Of a stretch of 64,000 nt of DNA, positions 41,791 to 50,659 are shown one piece after another (position 1 is the stretch's first letter; every line of letters starts with the position of its first letter). Origin of the DNA: a virus; IMG/VR virus record IMGVR_UViG_3300031963_008656, positions 150,936 through 214,935 of that record, one strand, 5' to 3'. The notes under the pieces were generated by a model that was not told the DNA's origin, ran no database searches, and saw nothing but the letters and a program-made list of their open reading frames with translations. The translations under genes were made by a program, and so were the position numbers.

Positions 41791-42909
41791 CTACTGTCGT
41801 TTATTTATTTTGTTAATCCAATCAACAAGTACCTGTTTGTTGTGTTGGCAGATAACTTGGGAACCTTGATACAATTTGAGTTTTTGCGCCGTTGACAGTA
41901 GGGCCACACTTTTAATTGTGGAAAACATGGCACTAAACCGTTCTGGGCCGCTTAGATTGTCATAACCTTCATCCCAAAGTGTGTTAAACGTTTGGAATCC
42001 AAGATTTTGCATGCCTTTAAGAAATCCTGGGGCAGCATACACAAACTGAGGTTTTTCAGCTACCAGAGTGCGCACAGTTTTTTCGCTAGGCGTAAAGGTA
42101 AATCCTTCAGTCATGGTTTCAAAAGTTATTTCAAACAGATACTGATTTCTAAAACTCAACACACTATCAATCAATGTTGCATTGCGATTTTCACCAACAA
42201 CATTTTTAATATACTGATCTCCTACACATACACCATCAACGCTGTTTATTGGCGGGTGTTTCATCCAATCAAGCACAGCATCTAGATCTGGCACAATATC
42301 TGGTTGTTTCCAACGACCTATGTGATCATAGTATCGTTCAAGTCGCAGCCAGTTTGGACGATGAGCAGGTGCTGTTTCTTGCATGAGGCTCACTATGCAA
42401 TCATTTTTTGTTTCAGGCATGTGAGTCAAGTGCCATAGGCCTAACATTCTTACAGTGGTTTTACGACCCACAAATAATGCCCAAGTTTTTAAATTCTCAA
42501 GATCCAATTCTGCTGATGGCACAAGGTACTCTTGAGCACGATATATTTCATCAGTGATTTCACTGAAACCATTGTAAAACAAGTTGACCCAAGGATGATC
42601 TTGTGTCATGTTGTTTGGAGTAAACACAAATATCTTTGAGTCGTCTCGTCCTTGTTGCGCAATCAATTGTTCAATACAGTTTCTTAGTCCGCTGGCAGAA
42701 AAACTCAATCCTTCAAATCTAACATGCACTACCACATAGTGATCCAATGGTACTTCTACAAAATTTTTAACAAATTCATACTGGCTTTCCCAGTAGTCTG
42801 AGCCCACATGCACATATACAACTGACAGTGGCAGTTGATTGTTGTCCGGCAACTGCAAGTACCGGTTGATCAATCTATTCATTTGAAAGTGGTTGAAATC
42901 TTCAGTCAT
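41791..42909 (-). CDS. Putative glycosyltransferase-like protein (372 aa)
   Basis: C-terminal half has TFTPSEKTVRTLVAEKPQFV and LGFQTFNTLWDEGYDNLSG, a pattern also in the 60184-61176 gene (GFETFGNLWDESYD) and in phage/bacterial glycosyltransferase-like proteins. N-terminal half has VVYVHVGSDYWESQYEFV. It lies in a glycan gene cluster, ATGA-coupled to the radical SAM gene. Activity inferred from context and motif, not certain. Confidence 0.55.
   Translation of the reverse strand: MTEDFNHFQMNRLINRYLQLPDNNQLPLSVVYVHVGSDYWESQYEFVKNFVEVPLDHYVVVHVRFEGLSFSASGLRNCIEQLIAQQGRDDSKIFVFTPNNMTQDHPWVNLFYNGFSEITDEIYRAQEYLVPSAELDLENLKTWALFVGRKTTVRMLGLWHLTHMPETKNDCIVSLMQETAPAHRPNWLRLERYYDHIGRWKQPDIVPDLDAVLDWMKHPPINSVDGVCVGDQYIKNVVGENRNATLIDSVLSFRNQYLFEITFETMTEGFTFTPSEKTVRTLVAEKPQFVYAAPGFLKGMQNLGFQTFNTLWDEGYDNLSGPERFSAMFSTIKSVALLSTAQKLKLYQGSQVICQHNKQVLVDWINKINKRQ
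41802..41809 (-). promoter_or_regulatory. Late promoter box for 41328-41780
   Basis: AATAAATA, 21 nt before the start, inside the end of the upstream gene. Confidence 0.6.
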
Positions 42910-43751
42910 CTAAATTTTACCAATCGTGAATGTGGCACATAGCAATCATCTTGACTGGTAGGGCATTGTCGACAGATCATGTGTGGTTGGCCAAAGTTAT
43001 CAGCAAACTGTTGAATATCTTCTGCACTGCTTTCTAATCCCACACTGCCGTTTGTGTTGTTGTCAAAATATTGATCCCATTGGTCTTTGTTGGGAGAATC
43101 ATAGCGAGCCAGCGCATCTGGCAACAGCGCACTGGTACTGCATTTGTATATTCTTCCGTGGTACAGCAAAGGGCAAGTGGTTTGATGGCAATTGGCAAAA
43201 GCTGCTGAGGGATTGGAATTCCAAGGATGTGCAGTTTCGTATGTGCCACGAAATGTTTGTGTGAAAATTTCTGGTCGGTTGATTTGAAATCGCAAACCTG
43301 TTTTGGTACGCCACCGATCTATGCCGTATTCATGCACTGGTTGCCAATCATACGCAGACCACACTCGTTGAATGCTGGTTTCAAGTTCAGGATGATCTAC
43401 ATGTGCTGTGATTTTTAGTGTGGCATTACCATCTTGATACAACCAATCAACCACATCCCAGTGTTTGTGCAACAACAACCCATTGGTAGGAAAACGTATC
43501 TTGCTGTTGGGGAACATAGATCTCACGTCCCGAAGCAACTGCATGATGTCAGGATATATCAACGGTTCGCCACCCATGGGTCCTATGTCTTCAATATCAA
43601 ACTTTTGTTGCCATTGTTCCAGCCAGGATCGAATTTCAGACCAAGGTGTGTATCCGCGACTGGGTATGTCACTGTATGTACTACACCCTTGGCACACAAG
43701 GTTGCAAACTGAACTCAACATGAGTTCTAAAAATGGTAGTTGAGGTTTCAT
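42906..43751 (-). CDS. Radical SAM enzyme (281 aa)
   Basis: Binds a [4Fe-4S] cluster and SAM to make a radical. CNLVCQGC (CxxxCxxC, about 18-25) is intact, followed by GGEPL (about 66-70). The start MKPQLPFLEL at 43751 makes an ATGA overlap with the glycosyltransferase gene; the 24-codon extension was rejected. C-terminal Cys-rich part (CHQTTCPLLYHGRIYKC and CRQCPTSQDDC) resembles a SPASM-type auxiliary cluster. Substrate unknown. Confidence 0.85.
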   Translation of the reverse strand: MKPQLPFLELMLSSVCNLVCQGCSTYSDIPSRGYTPWSEIRSWLEQWQQKFDIEDIGPMGGEPLIYPDIMQLLRDVRSMFPNSKIRFPTNGLLLHKHWDVVDWLYQDGNATLKITAHVDHPELETSIQRVWSAYDWQPVHEYGIDRWRTKTGLRFQINRPEIFTQTFRGTYETAHPWNSNPSAAFANCHQTTCPLLYHGRIYKCSTSALLPDALARYDSPNKDQWDQYFDNNTNGSVGLESSAEDIQQFADNFGQPHMICRQCPTSQDDCYVPHSRLVKFR

Positions 43752-44488
43752 TTCCAAAAATTTTCTATTACGGGATCTTGAATTTGATGTGGTTTGGGCT
43801 GGCCGTGAAACACCAATGCACATGCGTCTGGATCAATGTGTGTGCCAGCCCCTGGAGTGTTTTGTTTTCTCAATTGAAAATTCATGCCTCCGTCCCAGGC
43901 TTGCCAGCGCCAGCTTTGAAAACGTTTTACATCAAAATATCTTTTTTTGTTGTGATCAATAGTGGCATTTATAAAGTCTTGATCACCCTGCCAGCGCCGA
44001 ATCACAGCATCATGCCCTTGCCGATTGAACTCGTCCCAAACCCAAGAAAATTTTGAAACATTCCACCACATCACGCTGCTGTTCATATTGTTCCATGAAG
44101 GACGCTGTAGGTATCTAAAGTCTTTGAGAGTCCAGAAGTAATCAGTATGCAGTTGGGTTATCCAGGTTAGGTCTGCAACAATCACACAGTCCAAATCAAA
44201 GTACAAAAAATCATCCAGATGGTGCGCAGGATTAAACATCTGTATCTTGTACCACCAAGACTTTTTGGGCCCAGCAATTCCTGGCCAATCTTCCAGTACA
44301 TGTTTTACCATATGTGGCGGCACTGACCTATCATGCTCTGTGAACACATGTAGCCTTGCGCCGCCAGGCAGCCAACGATTTAGCATGTTATGCAATCGTT
44401 CAACGTAAATCCAATCGTAGCCCGAGCTGTGTATCACACAGGCGCAATCAGTCACTTGATCAGTGCGGGTTCTATTCTTTTTAGCCAT
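43748..44488 (-). CDS. Glycosyltransferase (GT-A-like, 246 aa)
   Basis: DLD metal-binding motif in FLYFDLDCVIVADL (about 93-106) and a C-terminal FHGQPKPHQ typical of GT8/GT32-type proteins. AGGAAC precedes the ATG. It likely adds a sugar from a nucleotide-sugar onto a phage or host surface glycan. Sits between radical SAM and GT-like genes with overlaps on both sides. Confidence 0.75.
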   Translation of the reverse strand: MAKKNRTRTDQVTDCACVIHSSGYDWIYVERLHNMLNRWLPGGARLHVFTEHDRSVPPHMVKHVLEDWPGIAGPKKSWWYKIQMFNPAHHLDDFLYFDLDCVIVADLTWITQLHTDYFWTLKDFRYLQRPSWNNMNSSVMWWNVSKFSWVWDEFNRQGHDAVIRRWQGDQDFINATIDHNKKRYFDVKRFQSWRWQAWDGGMNFQLRKQNTPGAGTHIDPDACALVFHGQPKPHQIQDPVIENFWK

Positions 44489-45300
44489 GTTCCTGTGCGT
44501 ATTTCAGTTAGTGTGTATTCAGTGTGGCAGATCTCTACCAGCCACTTATCTCGATTGATGTCATAAGACTTTTCTATGTTGGCCATGCTCATACCTACCG
44601 GGGCCGCCAAACTGCTCTCATGCACAATGGGCCTACAACCTGCAATAGCAGCCTGCACTCCAGGACCTGAATTGTAATTGACCACTGCATGATAGTTAAA
44701 CCGCATGTCAAAGCTGTCGTAGGTGCCAGCAACCGGCCGCGGTTGTTCCACTGCGACGTCAGGCGGCAACTGACTCAAGTTCAGTCGATTGCGTGGATGC
44801 GGGCGTATACTGATGGGCCGATCAGTGTGCTGTCTTACCAATTTAATTTGATCCAATACCCATTGTGTCATGTCCATACCAGAGACTTGTAAACTGCGAG
44901 CATGTTGAGCAGCAATAACTACATTGGGACTGGAGTTAAAAGTTATGGCCTGGCTGACATTCAATGTGCGTGGTCGATCCCAATCTAAATTTTCTTCATG
45001 TCCGTAGTATCCATCTCTTGTGATATTGTTTACTGCTACCTTCCAAGTCTGCCCACGATACAGCGCACCAATTTCCAAAACAATCACTGGTTTGTTTTGA
45101 CTGCGATAGTGCTCGTACACTGCTTGATTTGGTGCCATGCGTCCTGCCCAAAGCACACTCCAAATCACAGCCGCATCAGCAGTCATTGAATTTTCTTGTG
45201 TTTGTATGCCGCGCGATTGCAAAAGATCCAAAACCGCCGACATCACAGGCCTACTGTTTTGGGCACATTGAGAAGGAAAATAGGCTATGTTATTGATCAT
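44452..45300 (-). CDS. Glycosyltransferase-like protein, HTDRPI family (282 aa)
   Basis: Contains LVRQHTDRPISIRPHPRNRL (about residues 154-173), an element shared with three other genes in this cluster (46103, 48086, 48996), then VVNYNSGPGVQAAIAG and IVHESS, like GT-B enzymes that bind a nucleotide-sugar. N-terminus has a Cys near residue 13. It starts divergently, 11 nt from the plus-strand glycosyltransferase. Function inferred. Confidence 0.65.
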   Translation of the reverse strand: MINNIAYFPSQCAQNSRPVMSAVLDLLQSRGIQTQENSMTADAAVIWSVLWAGRMAPNQAVYEHYRSQNKPVIVLEIGALYRGQTWKVAVNNITRDGYYGHEENLDWDRPRTLNVSQAITFNSSPNVVIAAQHARSLQVSGMDMTQWVLDQIKLVRQHTDRPISIRPHPRNRLNLSQLPPDVAVEQPRPVAGTYDSFDMRFNYHAVVNYNSGPGVQAAIAGCRPIVHESSLAAPVGMSMANIEKSYDINRDKWLVEICHTEYTLTEIRTGTWLKRIEPALIK

Positions 45301-45311
45301 AAGTACGTGAG

Positions 45312-46106
45312 ATGAAATACACTGTAATTACCACTTTCAACGCGGATGGTTATGCAAAGTACGGCCAGCGCATGATACAGACATTTTTACAAAATTGGCC
45401 AGTTGATCTAGTTGTGTATGCCGAAGGATGCAAAGTAACTGAGTCATCACCTAATCTTGAAGTACGTGATATTGATGTAGTTACCGAGCTCTCTGCATTC
45501 AAACAACAGTGGCAAGGGGTTCCCCGGGCCAATGGCGATGTCAGTGCTGATCCTGTTAGATCAAAACGCAAAGATTCAGGTAAAGGATTCAAATGGGACG
45601 CTGTGAGATTTGCTCACAAGGTCTACAGCATTTTCCATTGTGCAAAAAATGCACAGACTGATTGGCTGATTTGGATGGACGCAGACACTGTGTGCCATAG
45701 TGCAATCACTCAATCTGATTTGGCAAGACTATGTCCGGACACCGTGGATCTTTGTTTTTTAGGCCGGCGCGGCAAATTCAGCGAGTGCGGATTGTACGCT
45801 ATGAATCTTCAAAGTCCACGCACAAGAGATTTTTTAACACAGTTTCAGCAATACTATGATAATGCTGAACAGGGTATCTTTACTCTGGCCGAATGGCATG
45901 ACTCATTTGTGTTTGATGCAGTAAGAAGTCACTTGCCACTGATAGAACTTGATTGGTCAAGCCATTTGATCACAGGCGAAGGCCATCCCTTAATCAATTC
46001 AGAGTGGGGTGCCTGGCTAGATCATCTCAAAGGCAAACGCAAGGCCACAGGACGCAGTCCTGCTAGTGACTTAAAAGTCCAACGAACAGAGGCATATTGG
46101 CAATGA
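45312..46106 (+). CDS. Glycosyltransferase (GT-A, DAD motif; 264 aa)
   Basis: DXD-type motif in WLIWMDADTV (about 118-127), an Asn/Asp-rich start (MKYTVITTFNADGYAKYG), and FLGRRGKFSECGLYAMN later. It begins the plus-strand island of surface genes and ATGA-couples to the next gene. The nucleotide-sugar is unknown. Confidence 0.75.
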   Translation: MKYTVITTFNADGYAKYGQRMIQTFLQNWPVDLVVYAEGCKVTESSPNLEVRDIDVVTELSAFKQQWQGVPRANGDVSADPVRSKRKDSGKGFKWDAVRFAHKVYSIFHCAKNAQTDWLIWMDADTVCHSAITQSDLARLCPDTVDLCFLGRRGKFSECGLYAMNLQSPRTRDFLTQFQQYYDNAEQGIFTLAEWHDSFVFDAVRSHLPLIELDWSSHLITGEGHPLINSEWGAWLDHLKGKRKATGRSPASDLKVQRTEAYWQ

Positions 46107-46903
46107 ACTGGATTTACCTTAACAAAAATAACGAAGACCAATACATAGAGATGTTTGCACAAGGCAGTCAGTGTCACACTACTCAGTTGGAAACGTGGAA
46201 CTATGATGACAGCAATGATCCTATTGTGTTACGTGGCATCATGAAACACAAGATATTCAAACGCTGCTGGCAAGACAACAGACCATTTAGGTACATGGAC
46301 ACAGGATACTTTGGCAACAGAGCTAATTTTAGAAATCCACATGGTGTAAAAATGTGGCATCGAATAGTAGACAACAATTTGCAACACGGAAAAATTATCT
46401 CCAGGCCAGATGATAGATGGAAACAGTTTAATATTGATATCAAAGCACGGCGTCGTGGGTCTGATATTGTGATTGTGATGCCTGAAGATAAACCTTGTAT
46501 TGTGTATGGTACCACAGCTCAACAATGGCTAGATGAAACTGTAGCAACAGTTAAACAACACACAGATAGACCCATTGTGATACGTGAACGAAACAAAAAT
46601 CGACAGGCGAGAGAAGCTGTACCATTTACCAGTTTGTTACGAGATGCACATGCTGTAATTGTATATAACAGTATTGCCGCTACAGAGTCGGTGCTGGAAG
46701 GAGTACCAGCGTTTGTTTGTGCTCCAAGCAATGCAGCAGATCCAGTTGCCAACAGAGATCTAGCCAAAATTGAAGATCCTTGGTTCCCAGATCTGGAGCT
46801 GGTGCGTGCATGGGCTTGTCATTTAGCTTATGGTCAATTCCACAACAGAGAACTTAGAGATGGCACGGCCGCAAGGATATTAGAGGAAACCAAACATGTA
46901 TGA
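46103..46903 (+). CDS. Glycosyltransferase-like protein, HTDRPI family (266 aa)
   Basis: Has VKQHTDRPIVIRERNKNRQ (about 150-168), AVIVYNSIAATESVLEGVP and a C-terminal FHNRELRDGTAARILEE. It closely follows the pattern of the 48996-49976 gene, including the end FTEPEMRDGTAWRILND, so the two are clear paralogues. Start at 46103 by ATGA overlap. Overlaps the next gene by 8 nt. Function inferred. Confidence 0.65.
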   Translation: MNWIYLNKNNEDQYIEMFAQGSQCHTTQLETWNYDDSNDPIVLRGIMKHKIFKRCWQDNRPFRYMDTGYFGNRANFRNPHGVKMWHRIVDNNLQHGKIISRPDDRWKQFNIDIKARRRGSDIVIVMPEDKPCIVYGTTAQQWLDETVATVKQHTDRPIVIRERNKNRQAREAVPFTSLLRDAHAVIVYNSIAATESVLEGVPAFVCAPSNAADPVANRDLAKIEDPWFPDLELVRAWACHLAYGQFHNRELRDGTAARILEETKHV

Positions 46904-47558
46904 AAGCCACGGGTGGTGGTTCCCAGACACCGAAGATCACTTTCCCAAAATGCTAGCCAAAAGTGTAAGCAAGGGTGGACCAACTGAATATCAGTACCAA
47001 GTTAGACGTCGAAGTTTTGATCATGTAAAACAAAAACGTGTGGCCTTAGACATTGGTGCCAATGTTGGGTTATGGAGTCGTGACCTTACAAAACATTTTA
47101 CACAAGTGATTGCATTTGAACCTGTTGCTATGTTTAGAGAATGCTTGGAACGCAATGTGTTTGCCAAGAACTTGCTTGTTGAGCCAATTGCACTGGGAGA
47201 CCACGAAGGCATGATCCAAATGATCATTACAGAAGGCAACACAGGACATACTCATGTGGATCCAAACAGCACAGCGGGCGACACAAAAATCACACGTTTG
47301 GACAGTCTAGAATTGCCTGTAGTTGATTACATCAAAATTGACTGCGAAGGATTTGAGTATCGTGTGTTGCAAGGTGCAGAACAAACTGTCAAACGCTGCC
47401 GTCCTATTGTGGTAATAGAACAAAAACCGCATGATGCATACAGCAAAGATTATGGACAGTTTGCCGCTGTTGGGTTACTGGAATCTTGGGGCATGATTCG
47501 ACTGGATCAAGTCAAAGACGATTGGATCATGGGTTGGATAAAAAATGACATTAATTGA
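46896..47558 (+). CDS. FkbM-type methyltransferase (220 aa)
   Basis: SAM motif VALDIGANVGLWSRDL (about 48-63), then IAFEPVAMF and YIKIDCEGFEYRVLQGAE, the FkbM hallmark. These enzymes O-methylate sugars or polyketides. Its location in a glycosyltransferase cluster suggests sugar O-methylation. Overlaps the following methyltransferase by 14 nt. Confidence 0.85.
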   Translation: MYESHGWWFPDTEDHFPKMLAKSVSKGGPTEYQYQVRRRSFDHVKQKRVALDIGANVGLWSRDLTKHFTQVIAFEPVAMFRECLERNVFAKNLLVEPIALGDHEGMIQMIITEGNTGHTHVDPNSTAGDTKITRLDSLELPVVDYIKIDCEGFEYRVLQGAEQTVKRCRPIVVIEQKPHDAYSKDYGQFAAVGLLESWGMIRLDQVKDDWIMGWIKNDIN

Positions 47559-48105
47559 CAAAGAATACCAAAAACAATTGGCCAGCATGCACAGTGGTGG
47601 TAAATTTAATCATGGCGCCAAAGCCTACACTGTGGTCAAAGATTTTATCAATCAATATCAGCCTGCCACACTGCTAGATTTTGGATGCGGGCATGGCGCA
47701 TTACTAGACACAATTGGCCAGCATCATCCAAACATTGTGCTATCTGGATATGACCCTGGCAATGCCAGCTTTGCTAAATTGCCCACCAAGACATTTGATG
47801 CAGTTATCAGCACAGACGCTATAGAACACATTGAGCCAGAGTTTCTAATAGAAACATTCAAAACCATAAACCATTTGATGGAACGTTGTGGTTGTTTTAG
47901 AATTGCTTGCTATCCTGCCAAGAAAAATTTACCAGATGGTCGCAATGCTCATTTGATTGTGGAGAGTCCAGACTGGTGGCGAAACAAATTAACAACAGTG
48001 ATGGGTGTAAAGGTCGTGAGCGAACAGATTTCAGTAGTTGATAAAACTCACAAATGGCCGCATGTTCTAGGTTACAACTACGATGTTATCGTAGAAAAGG
48101 CATGA
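47545..48105 (+). CDS. Class I SAM methyltransferase (186 aa)
   Basis: TLLDFGCGHGALLDTIG (about 38-54) is the SAM motif I, followed by GYDPGNASF and DAVISTDAIEHIEPEF, as in Methyltransf_23 type enzymes. Probably modifies a glycan or small molecule. It ends with a 20-nt overlap with the convergent glycosyltransferase-like gene. Confidence 0.8.
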   Translation: MTLIDKEYQKQLASMHSGGKFNHGAKAYTVVKDFINQYQPATLLDFGCGHGALLDTIGQHHPNIVLSGYDPGNASFAKLPTKTFDAVISTDAIEHIEPEFLIETFKTINHLMERCGCFRIACYPAKKNLPDGRNAHLIVESPDWWRNKLTTVMGVKVVSEQISVVDKTHKWPHVLGYNYDVIVEKA

Positions 48106-49006
48106 ACTTTTGATAGATTTGCCCACTGCGGCCATCGGCATCCGACCAGTGTGCAGCCGCTAGGTCGTTGATCCATTGCGATCTATCAAAGGTCTGTGGT
48201 GACTCTAAATTGGCAATGTTTTTGTTGGCCACTGACCAGCTCACACAACTTTGATCATCAACAAACACCGGAATGTTGGCGCACACAGCAGCCACACTGG
48301 CAGAACTGTTAAAAAACACAGCGGCATGAGCATTTTGCAAATCTTGCAACAATGAACTCTTTGCTGGATCTACCACTGTTACTTTAGGTATGTTTCGAAA
48401 CTTTCTAAAGTCTTGCAAACGATAAGCACCTGGGTGTGGTCTTACCACTATTGGTCGTTTGGTGTATTCTTTTATCAATGTAATTTTGTTTTCTAGCCAT
48501 CGAATAGGATCCAATGTTTTCATTGCAAATCCTCCGTCTCTCTGCATGCAGATCAGTACATGTCCGTTTGGCCTAACTACTGGTTGCTCAATCATGGGCA
48601 CATTGATAGCGTTGCGAATTTCGTTCCACTTGGTAGCATCGCTGTTGTGATTGGCATACTCTGCACGATCATAAAATGGGCCGCCAATGCTGTATCTCAA
48701 ATAAGTTCCGTGATCATCAAGATATTTGAAACAACTGGCATCAATGCACATTGTTTTCAAACCTTGGCGTTGCTGTTCAGCAATAATTTGTTTACGTAGA
48801 GCTATATTTGGTCCACCAGTGTTTGTGGTTGCCCAGCCCAACATCACAGCCAGTCTGCTGGGTGTATATTTGTAATCCCACTCTACTACTACATTACCGC
48901 CTGAATTTTTGACTCCGTCAGCAAAACTTTCCAAACATTCAATTTTTCTAGAATGTTTTCGAGGATTGGCAACAGAACTGATGTAAACCACTGCATCAAT
49001 GGTCAT
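48086..49006 (-). CDS. Glycosyltransferase-like protein, HTDRPI family (306 aa)
   Basis: Contains IKEYTKRPIVVRPHPGAYRL (about 186-205), AHAAVFFNSSASVAAVCANI and IPVFVDDQSCVSWS: same layout as the 44452 gene (RPHPR) and the 48996 gene. It starts within the 3' end of the next minus gene (overlap 11 nt). A GT-B nucleotide-sugar enzyme is the likely class. Confidence 0.65.
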   Translation of the reverse strand: MTIDAVVYISSVANPRKHSRKIECLESFADGVKNSGGNVVVEWDYKYTPSRLAVMLGWATTNTGGPNIALRKQIIAEQQRQGLKTMCIDASCFKYLDDHGTYLRYSIGGPFYDRAEYANHNSDATKWNEIRNAINVPMIEQPVVRPNGHVLICMQRDGGFAMKTLDPIRWLENKITLIKEYTKRPIVVRPHPGAYRLQDFRKFRNIPKVTVVDPAKSSLLQDLQNAHAAVFFNSSASVAAVCANIPVFVDDQSCVSWSVANKNIANLESPQTFDRSQWINDLAAAHWSDADGRSGQIYQKFMPFLR

Positions 49007-49976
49007 TCAGTATTCTCCATGCAGTGCCATCGCGCATTTCTGGCTCAGTGAACTGGCAATATGCAATGTGCCTGGTCCAAGCTTCTACTTCGTCTAGCGT
49101 GGGTATTTTTGGATTTTCAATTTCTGATAATGATTGACTGCATAATGCGGCAGCGGCATTTGGACCCAAAGTAATAGCTGGTTTGCCGCACAACAGTGCT
49201 TCGCCGGCAGCAATGCTTGAGTAAGTGACCAGGCACCAGATATCTTGTTGCAGAGCCATTTGCATGGTGTCGGTGGTTTGTCGTACTGACCGACCTTGCT
49301 TGAGTCTGACCACTATTTCACGGTCAGTGTGCTGTTTTAAAGTAGCAATGGTTTGATTCATCCACTGTTCAAGATCGATGTCATACAAGTTTAACAGTTT
49401 TTGGCTAGGAGGGGCCAACAAAATTTTGGCGCCGTCTTGTCTAAATTTTGTAAGTTGAAGATTGCACTTAGCAACTCGGTCGCCTGGTCTGTCAATTATG
49501 GGCCCAAAATTTTGCACATCATTTTTGGTGATGCGGTGAAATGTTTTTTTCTTACCATTACCAAAATAACCAGTGTCAAGATAGTAGAAATCTCTGCCTT
49601 GCTGTTTGCACACTGCCATCTCTTTGCGTTTGGTAATACCTCGTAGTACCACCGGAGTCATGTTATTTTCTTCTTTTGTCCAATTGCTGATTCTTCCGCC
49701 AGCCCCTTGTACAAAACTTTGTAGTATGGGATCGTACATGTGTCCTTTTTCCTTATACTTGAAATCTCCTGGTTCTGTGGCAATAGCTGCAACTGTATCT
49801 TGTTTTAGGCCATGTATGGATTGAATTAAAGTATCTGCTGTGACACCATAGTATTCGCCAGCAGCATCAACTCGATACTTTAAGATATCTCTAAACAATT
49901 TGTGTATGTCAGGAGGCACCATGTCTAAAACATGCTGAGGTAATGGTGCTAACAGTTCTTCATCTTCTTCACTCAT
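48996..49976 (-). CDS. Glycosyltransferase-like protein, HTDRPI family (326 aa)
   Basis: Contains LKQHTDREIVVRLKQGRS, VTYSSIAAGEALLCGKPAIT and the C-terminal FTEPEMRDGTAWRILND. Starts at MSEEDEELLAPL (49976), which ATGA-couples to the GT8-like gene; the longer frame was rejected. Closest paralogue is 46103-46903. Function inferred. Confidence 0.65.
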   Translation of the reverse strand: MSEEDEELLAPLPQHVLDMVPPDIHKLFRDILKYRVDAAGEYYGVTADTLIQSIHGLKQDTVAAIATEPGDFKYKEKGHMYDPILQSFVQGAGGRISNWTKEENNMTPVVLRGITKRKEMAVCKQQGRDFYYLDTGYFGNGKKKTFHRITKNDVQNFGPIIDRPGDRVAKCNLQLTKFRQDGAKILLAPPSQKLLNLYDIDLEQWMNQTIATLKQHTDREIVVRLKQGRSVRQTTDTMQMALQQDIWCLVTYSSIAAGEALLCGKPAITLGPNAAAALCSQSLSEIENPKIPTLDEVEAWTRHIAYCQFTEPEMRDGTAWRILNDH

Positions 49977-50659
49977 ATATCTCTCTGTTGACAATATTCT
50001 GTTAGTAAGCGTTCCTTGTGCCACTCGTTACCTTGTGGAGTGTCAGCAAACTCGTGAAAGCATGGAGTGCCCAAGGTATAGTGCAAGAGCTTGGCGTCGG
50101 GGTTTGGCCCGTATTCATCGGGCAACCAATTCCATTCTTTAGGCAGTTCGCCTATGCGAGCATCATCCAACCATGTGAATCTATGCAACTCAGCACCTGT
50201 AGCTTTTTGCACAAACTCAGGAGTAAGTTTTCGGTTAGGATAACTGTTACAATTCCACAGTATCACACTGGACCAGTTTTTGCGTGGATAGTCTTCGTTC
50301 TTGGCCCCTAAATACTTTTCAGTCATCTTGGTTTTATAGTCATGTTTGACTACCATTACATCTGAATAAGCATCTCGCAAGTTCCAAAGTTCTGCAATGT
50401 CTCCACGCACAATCATATCACCGTCAATGAATATTGCCCAACCTATGTGTTGCATGAGATGTGGCACAAGAAATCGTGTGTAGATAAAGTGATTGCTGCC
50501 GTCTGTGTGTGTTTCGCTGTAGTCCTTGAACAAATTAAGTGCAACTGGAATGATTGCAACAGGTCTGCTTGAATTTCGAATAATAGAATTTACGCAGGTG
50601 TGATATGCAATTGCTTCTCTAGGATCGTATCCTACAAATACTGGTATAATATCTTTCAT
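49973..50659 (-). CDS. Glycosyltransferase family 8-like (228 aa)
   Basis: DGD motif in IFIDGDMIVRGDIAELW (about 77-93), start MKDIIPVFVGYDPREAIAYH, and HYTLGTPCFHEF later: a GT8/GT32 profile. It shares ATGA overlaps with both neighbours. Likely part of lipopolysaccharide-like or capsular sugar assembly. Confidence 0.8.
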   Translation of the reverse strand: MKDIIPVFVGYDPREAIAYHTCVNSIIRNSSRPVAIIPVALNLFKDYSETHTDGSNHFIYTRFLVPHLMQHIGWAIFIDGDMIVRGDIAELWNLRDAYSDVMVVKHDYKTKMTEKYLGAKNEDYPRKNWSSVILWNCNSYPNRKLTPEFVQKATGAELHRFTWLDDARIGELPKEWNWLPDEYGPNPDAKLLHYTLGTPCFHEFADTPQGNEWHKERLLTEYCQQRDI

